A model generated the notes under the pieces. The model saw only the letters and a program-made list of their open reading frames with translations, did not search any database and had not been told where the DNA came from. This document shows, piece by piece, positions 14,978 through 17,078 of a stretch of DNA of 17,078 nt. Numbering within the stretch: the stretch's first letter is position 1; each line of letters opens with the position of its first letter. This DNA comes from Candidatus Poribacteria bacterium. GTDB lineage: Bacteria; Poribacteria; WGA-4E; GCA-2687025. Location of the stretch: contig NYZG01000422.1 in NCBI GenBank assembly GCA_002687025.1, positions 1 through 17,078 on the forward strand, given 5' to 3'. The position numbers were made by a program, and so were the translations under genes.

Positions 14978-16030
14978 TTACAGCGCGTTGATCCAGTCGG
15001 TGAGGAACGTCAGCCCGTTCTCCATGAGCGGCAACGCCGCGCTTATCGCGGCCGCGGACCAGCTATTCATGCACACGTGAAGGTAGACGCCGTCGCCCCA
15101 CGGCAGGTACTCGACCGCCGCTTCACCACTGTCATCCCGAGTGGCCAGGATCGTCCACGACGCGTCAAGATTGACCCAGAAATCGTCCAAGAAGAGGTCG
15201 TCGAGGTCCACGGTATTCGGCGTGCTGAACAGCCCCGACGCGATTCCGGCCGCAGTAGGCGTGGCGTCCACATCGCCCTCGTTGATCACGGTGATCGGGT
15301 GGTCATCGATCGGCATCCACCCGCCGACCTGATCGCCATCGCCATCCAGCGGGGTGTCATCGGTCATCGACACCCAACACACCCCTCCTCCCGCCACGAA
15401 GTCCAGCACCGTCTGTTCGCCGGCGGTCATGAAGTAGTCATTGAACACTCCAGACGATGCGCCCGCCATCCACAGGATGTCCGCGTCCCGCATGTCACCG
15501 TCGAAGTTGCTCGGGTTGATGTCCACGGTTTCGTAGGTGAACGTGTAGATGCCGACGCCCGTTATGCTGGGGAGATTGGACGACTCGCGTTCGTTAGGGT
15601 AGCCCTGTAGGACCAGAACCTTCAGCAGCGTCCGCGTGCACTCGATCGTCATGCTCTCGACGGCGTAGGTATCGGCGTTCACGCCGCCCACGTAGAGCGT
15701 GTACGGCTTCCCCCTCGGCTCCGCGTCGAGCGTCACCGTCGTCGAGAAACTGCCACCGTTGAAGACCGCCTCCGCGACGGTCGCCCCGGTCTCACCGTCC
15801 TGTATGGACCAGGCTTGGTGCAGGATCGCCGGCGAGCTCGACGATGTCGCCGAGAACGTGAGCGCCATCGTATCGACGCTCGTGGTCTGTACCGAGACGG
15901 ACGGCGAAGTGATGGTGAACACCGGCGCGCCCGCGAAGGCGGTTGTCGCCATGATAGCGGCCGATGTCGTCAGCCCAATCGCTATCACAAGGGCCACGCG
16001 CGGTCGGTCAGATGCCAGGTGGCGGTTCAT
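14978..16030 (-). CDS. Secreted protein with Ig-like N-terminal part and GATase-like domain
   Basis: This 350-residue protein has a clear signal peptide (RPRVALVIAIGLTTSAAIMATTAFA, cleavage after AFA near residue 33). Residues 34-130 form a Ser/Thr- and Val-rich beta region, probably Ig-like. From about 136 the sequence LKVLVLQGYPNE, a DADILWMAGA segment, QTVLDFVAGGGVCWVS and a final GVYLHVCMNSW resemble the class I glutamine amidotransferase-like/ThuA fold. That fold is often used in secreted Poribacteria-type proteins without a known reaction. I see no obvious catalytic Cys-His-Glu triad, so function is unknown. It has no NFPNPFNPETW tail, unlike its upstream neighbour. The frame is open to 16075, but the ATG at 16030 directly precedes the signal peptide and has GGAGGG at 16035-16040. 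It lies 68 bp downstream of the PD40/dockerin gene and is likely co-transcribed with it. Confidence 0.78.
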   Translation of the reverse strand: MNRHLASDRPRVALVIAIGLTTSAAIMATTAFAGAPVFTITSPSVSVQTTSVDTMALTFSATSSSSPAILHQAWSIQDGETGATVAEAVFNGGSFSTTVTLDAEPRGKPYTLYVGGVNADTYAVESMTIECTRTLLKVLVLQGYPNERESSNLPSITGVGIYTFTYETVDINPSNFDGDMRDADILWMAGASSGVFNDYFMTAGEQTVLDFVAGGGVCWVSMTDDTPLDGDGDQVGGWMPIDDHPITVINEGDVDATPTAAGIASGLFSTPNTVDLDDLFLDDFWVNLDASWTILATRDDSGEAAVEYLPWGDGVYLHVCMNSWSAAAISAALPLMENGLTFLTDWINAL

Positions 16031-16098
16031 GCAACCCTCCCGTGCTCCGTTGCGACGATCCAGAGAACGGCGCACGCCGCCGGCGCCCCGGGCGTGTG

Positions 16099-17078
16099 CT
16101 ACTTCCGCACGACCAGCCGACGCGTCTCACGATGTGAGCCGGCCCTGAGTTCGACGAAATACACGCCGCTCCCTACCGGCTCCCCGTTCGTGTCGCGTCC
16201 GTCCCAGTGGGCGGCGGTACCCCGAGTCGTGTACTCGCCGGCCGACATGCCTCCCAGTTCCAAGCGTCGGACCATTCGTCCACCCGCGTCGTAGAACACG
16301 ACGGTGACGTCCGCGTCCTCGTACAGCTCGAAGGGGACCCATGTCTCCGGGTTGAAGGGGTTCGGGAAGTTCCGCCTGAGCTTGGCCCGTGGCGGCTTGG
16401 CGATCGCGAGCAGTTGCTCAAGTGTCCCAATGCCACGGAGGAACACGTCCGAACCGTCGTCTGCTCGCCGGGCGGATTTCAACCACCGCTTGATCATCTT
16501 GGCGTGCCGCCGGGTCGGCATCGCGACCGATGTGTCCGTCTGGTCGGTGGATTGCCCAAAGCTCGCCGCGGCCACGACGAGGTCCGTGATGTCCACGCGG
16601 CCGTCCTCGTTCACGTCGCCGCTCCCGTCCCGATCGTGCCCGCGCCTACGGCCGCGACCGTGGCCACGGAGGTCCGCGCCTATGAGCGCGAGGTCGACGA
16701 AGTCGATCACGCCATCTGCGTTCACATCGCCTACCAAGTCCTCGGCGGGCTCGTCGTCGACGTAGACATCCACGTCCACATCGATGGCGAGAATGTCCCA
16801 GTCCCCATCGCGATTGGAGGCGAACGCCAGGGCGGAGCCGTCGGGCGCCCAGGCGGGCGAGCCATCCGCCAGAGGGTGGTCCGTCATGTTCACCGGCGCC
16901 CCGGCGTCAACGTCCACCGCGTAGACTTCCATGTTGCCATCGCGCATGGAGTCGAACGCCAGATGCCTTCCGTCTGGCGCCCACGCCGGCGAACTGTCCA
17001 GCCCCGGGTGCGCGCTGACGTTCCGCAGGTTCTCTCCGGTTGCGTCGACGACGTACACCTCGTTGTTGCCGTCACGGC
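16099..17078 (-). CDS. PD40 beta-propeller / dockerin / FlgD-like tail protein (N-terminus outside window)
   Basis: The frame stays open to the window edge: the codons before the apparent GTG at 17058 read RDGNNE, matching the repeat RDGNMEVY further on. The gene therefore starts outside. In order, the visible part has two or more TolB/PD40-type blades (SPAWAPDGRHLAFDSMRDG, then SPAWAPDGSALAFASNRDG) and an acidic linker. Two dockerin-like calcium loops follow (GDVNADGVIDFVDL at 16690-16731, and GDVNEDGRVDITDL). A basic Gly/Arg/His linker lies between the two loops. The C-terminal tail has NFPNPFNPETWVPFEL, WDGRDTNGEPVGSGVYFVEL and a final RRLVVRK. TolB-like propellers usually bind peptides or ligands. 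Paired dockerin repeats outside cellulosomes are common in planctomycete-like and Poribacteria-type secreted proteins. It is probably extracellular or surface-attached. Catalytic activity is not indicated in the visible part. Confidence 0.9.
   Translation of the reverse strand, partial: RDGNNEVYVVDATGENLRNVSAHPGLDSSPAWAPDGRHLAFDSMRDGNMEVYAVDVDAGAPVNMTDHPLADGSPAWAPDGSALAFASNRDGDWDILAIDVDVDVYVDDEPAEDLVGDVNADGVIDFVDLALIGADLRGHGRGRRRGHDRDGSGDVNEDGRVDITDLVVAAASFGQSTDQTDTSVAMPTRRHAKMIKRWLKSARRADDGSDVFLRGIGTLEQLLAIAKPPRAKLRRNFPNPFNPETWVPFELYEDADVTVVFYDAGGRMVRRLELGGMSAGEYTTRGTAAHWDGRDTNGEPVGSGVYFVELRAGSHRETRRLVVRK

Overview
The window is high-GC, gene-dense bacterial DNA. The best taxonomic clue is the C-terminal tail NFPNPFNPETW(I/V)PFEL, which occurs in three secreted proteins. 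From what I know of the family, this tail is typical of Candidatus Poribacteria (sponge-associated and pelagic). Two DUF3160 paralogs, a dockerin/PD40 protein and many metabolic oddments fit that lineage. The assignment is by signature only; no rRNA or marker gene is present.

Layout. (1) 1-66: the last 21 codons of a probable plus-strand gene, abutting stop to stop with the next gene. (2) 67-5136, minus strand: two tandem secreted DUF3160 proteins, 39 bp apart. The upstream copy has a full FlgD-like C-terminal tail; the downstream copy loses its last ~62 residues at a sharp breakpoint. (3) 5137-5456: promoter-like sequence and no gene. (4) 5457-6089, minus: a DJ-1/PfpI protein. (5) 6293-8941, minus: a flavin-dependent halogenase-like oxidoreductase and a HemN/HemW-like radical SAM protein, probably one operon. 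(6) 9049-11940, plus, divergent from (5): a NUDIX hydrolase, a B12-binding radical SAM protein with a DUF4070-type C-terminal region, and a small VOC protein. (7) 12013-14769, minus: a class C beta-lactamase-fold serine hydrolase and a three-domain GFA - DUF5069-like - GFA fusion. (8) 14978-17078, minus: a secreted GATase-like protein and the C-terminal part of a PD40/dockerin/sorting-tail protein that runs off the right edge.

How the genes may work together. Regions 5 and 6 put two radical SAM enzymes, a halogenase-like flavoprotein, a NUDIX hydrolase and a VOC protein within 5.7 kb around a 107-bp divergent intergenic region. This is the most plausible candidate for a small-molecule or lipid-modification pathway, but no scaffold-building enzyme (PKS, NRPS, terpene cyclase) is present, so any pathway is inference. 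The flanking regions mainly encode envelope or secreted proteins that share one sorting tail.

Starts were reassigned for seven genes where a downstream ATG/GTG has a clear Shine-Dalgarno sequence. No tRNA, rRNA, CRISPR array, transposase or phage gene was seen.
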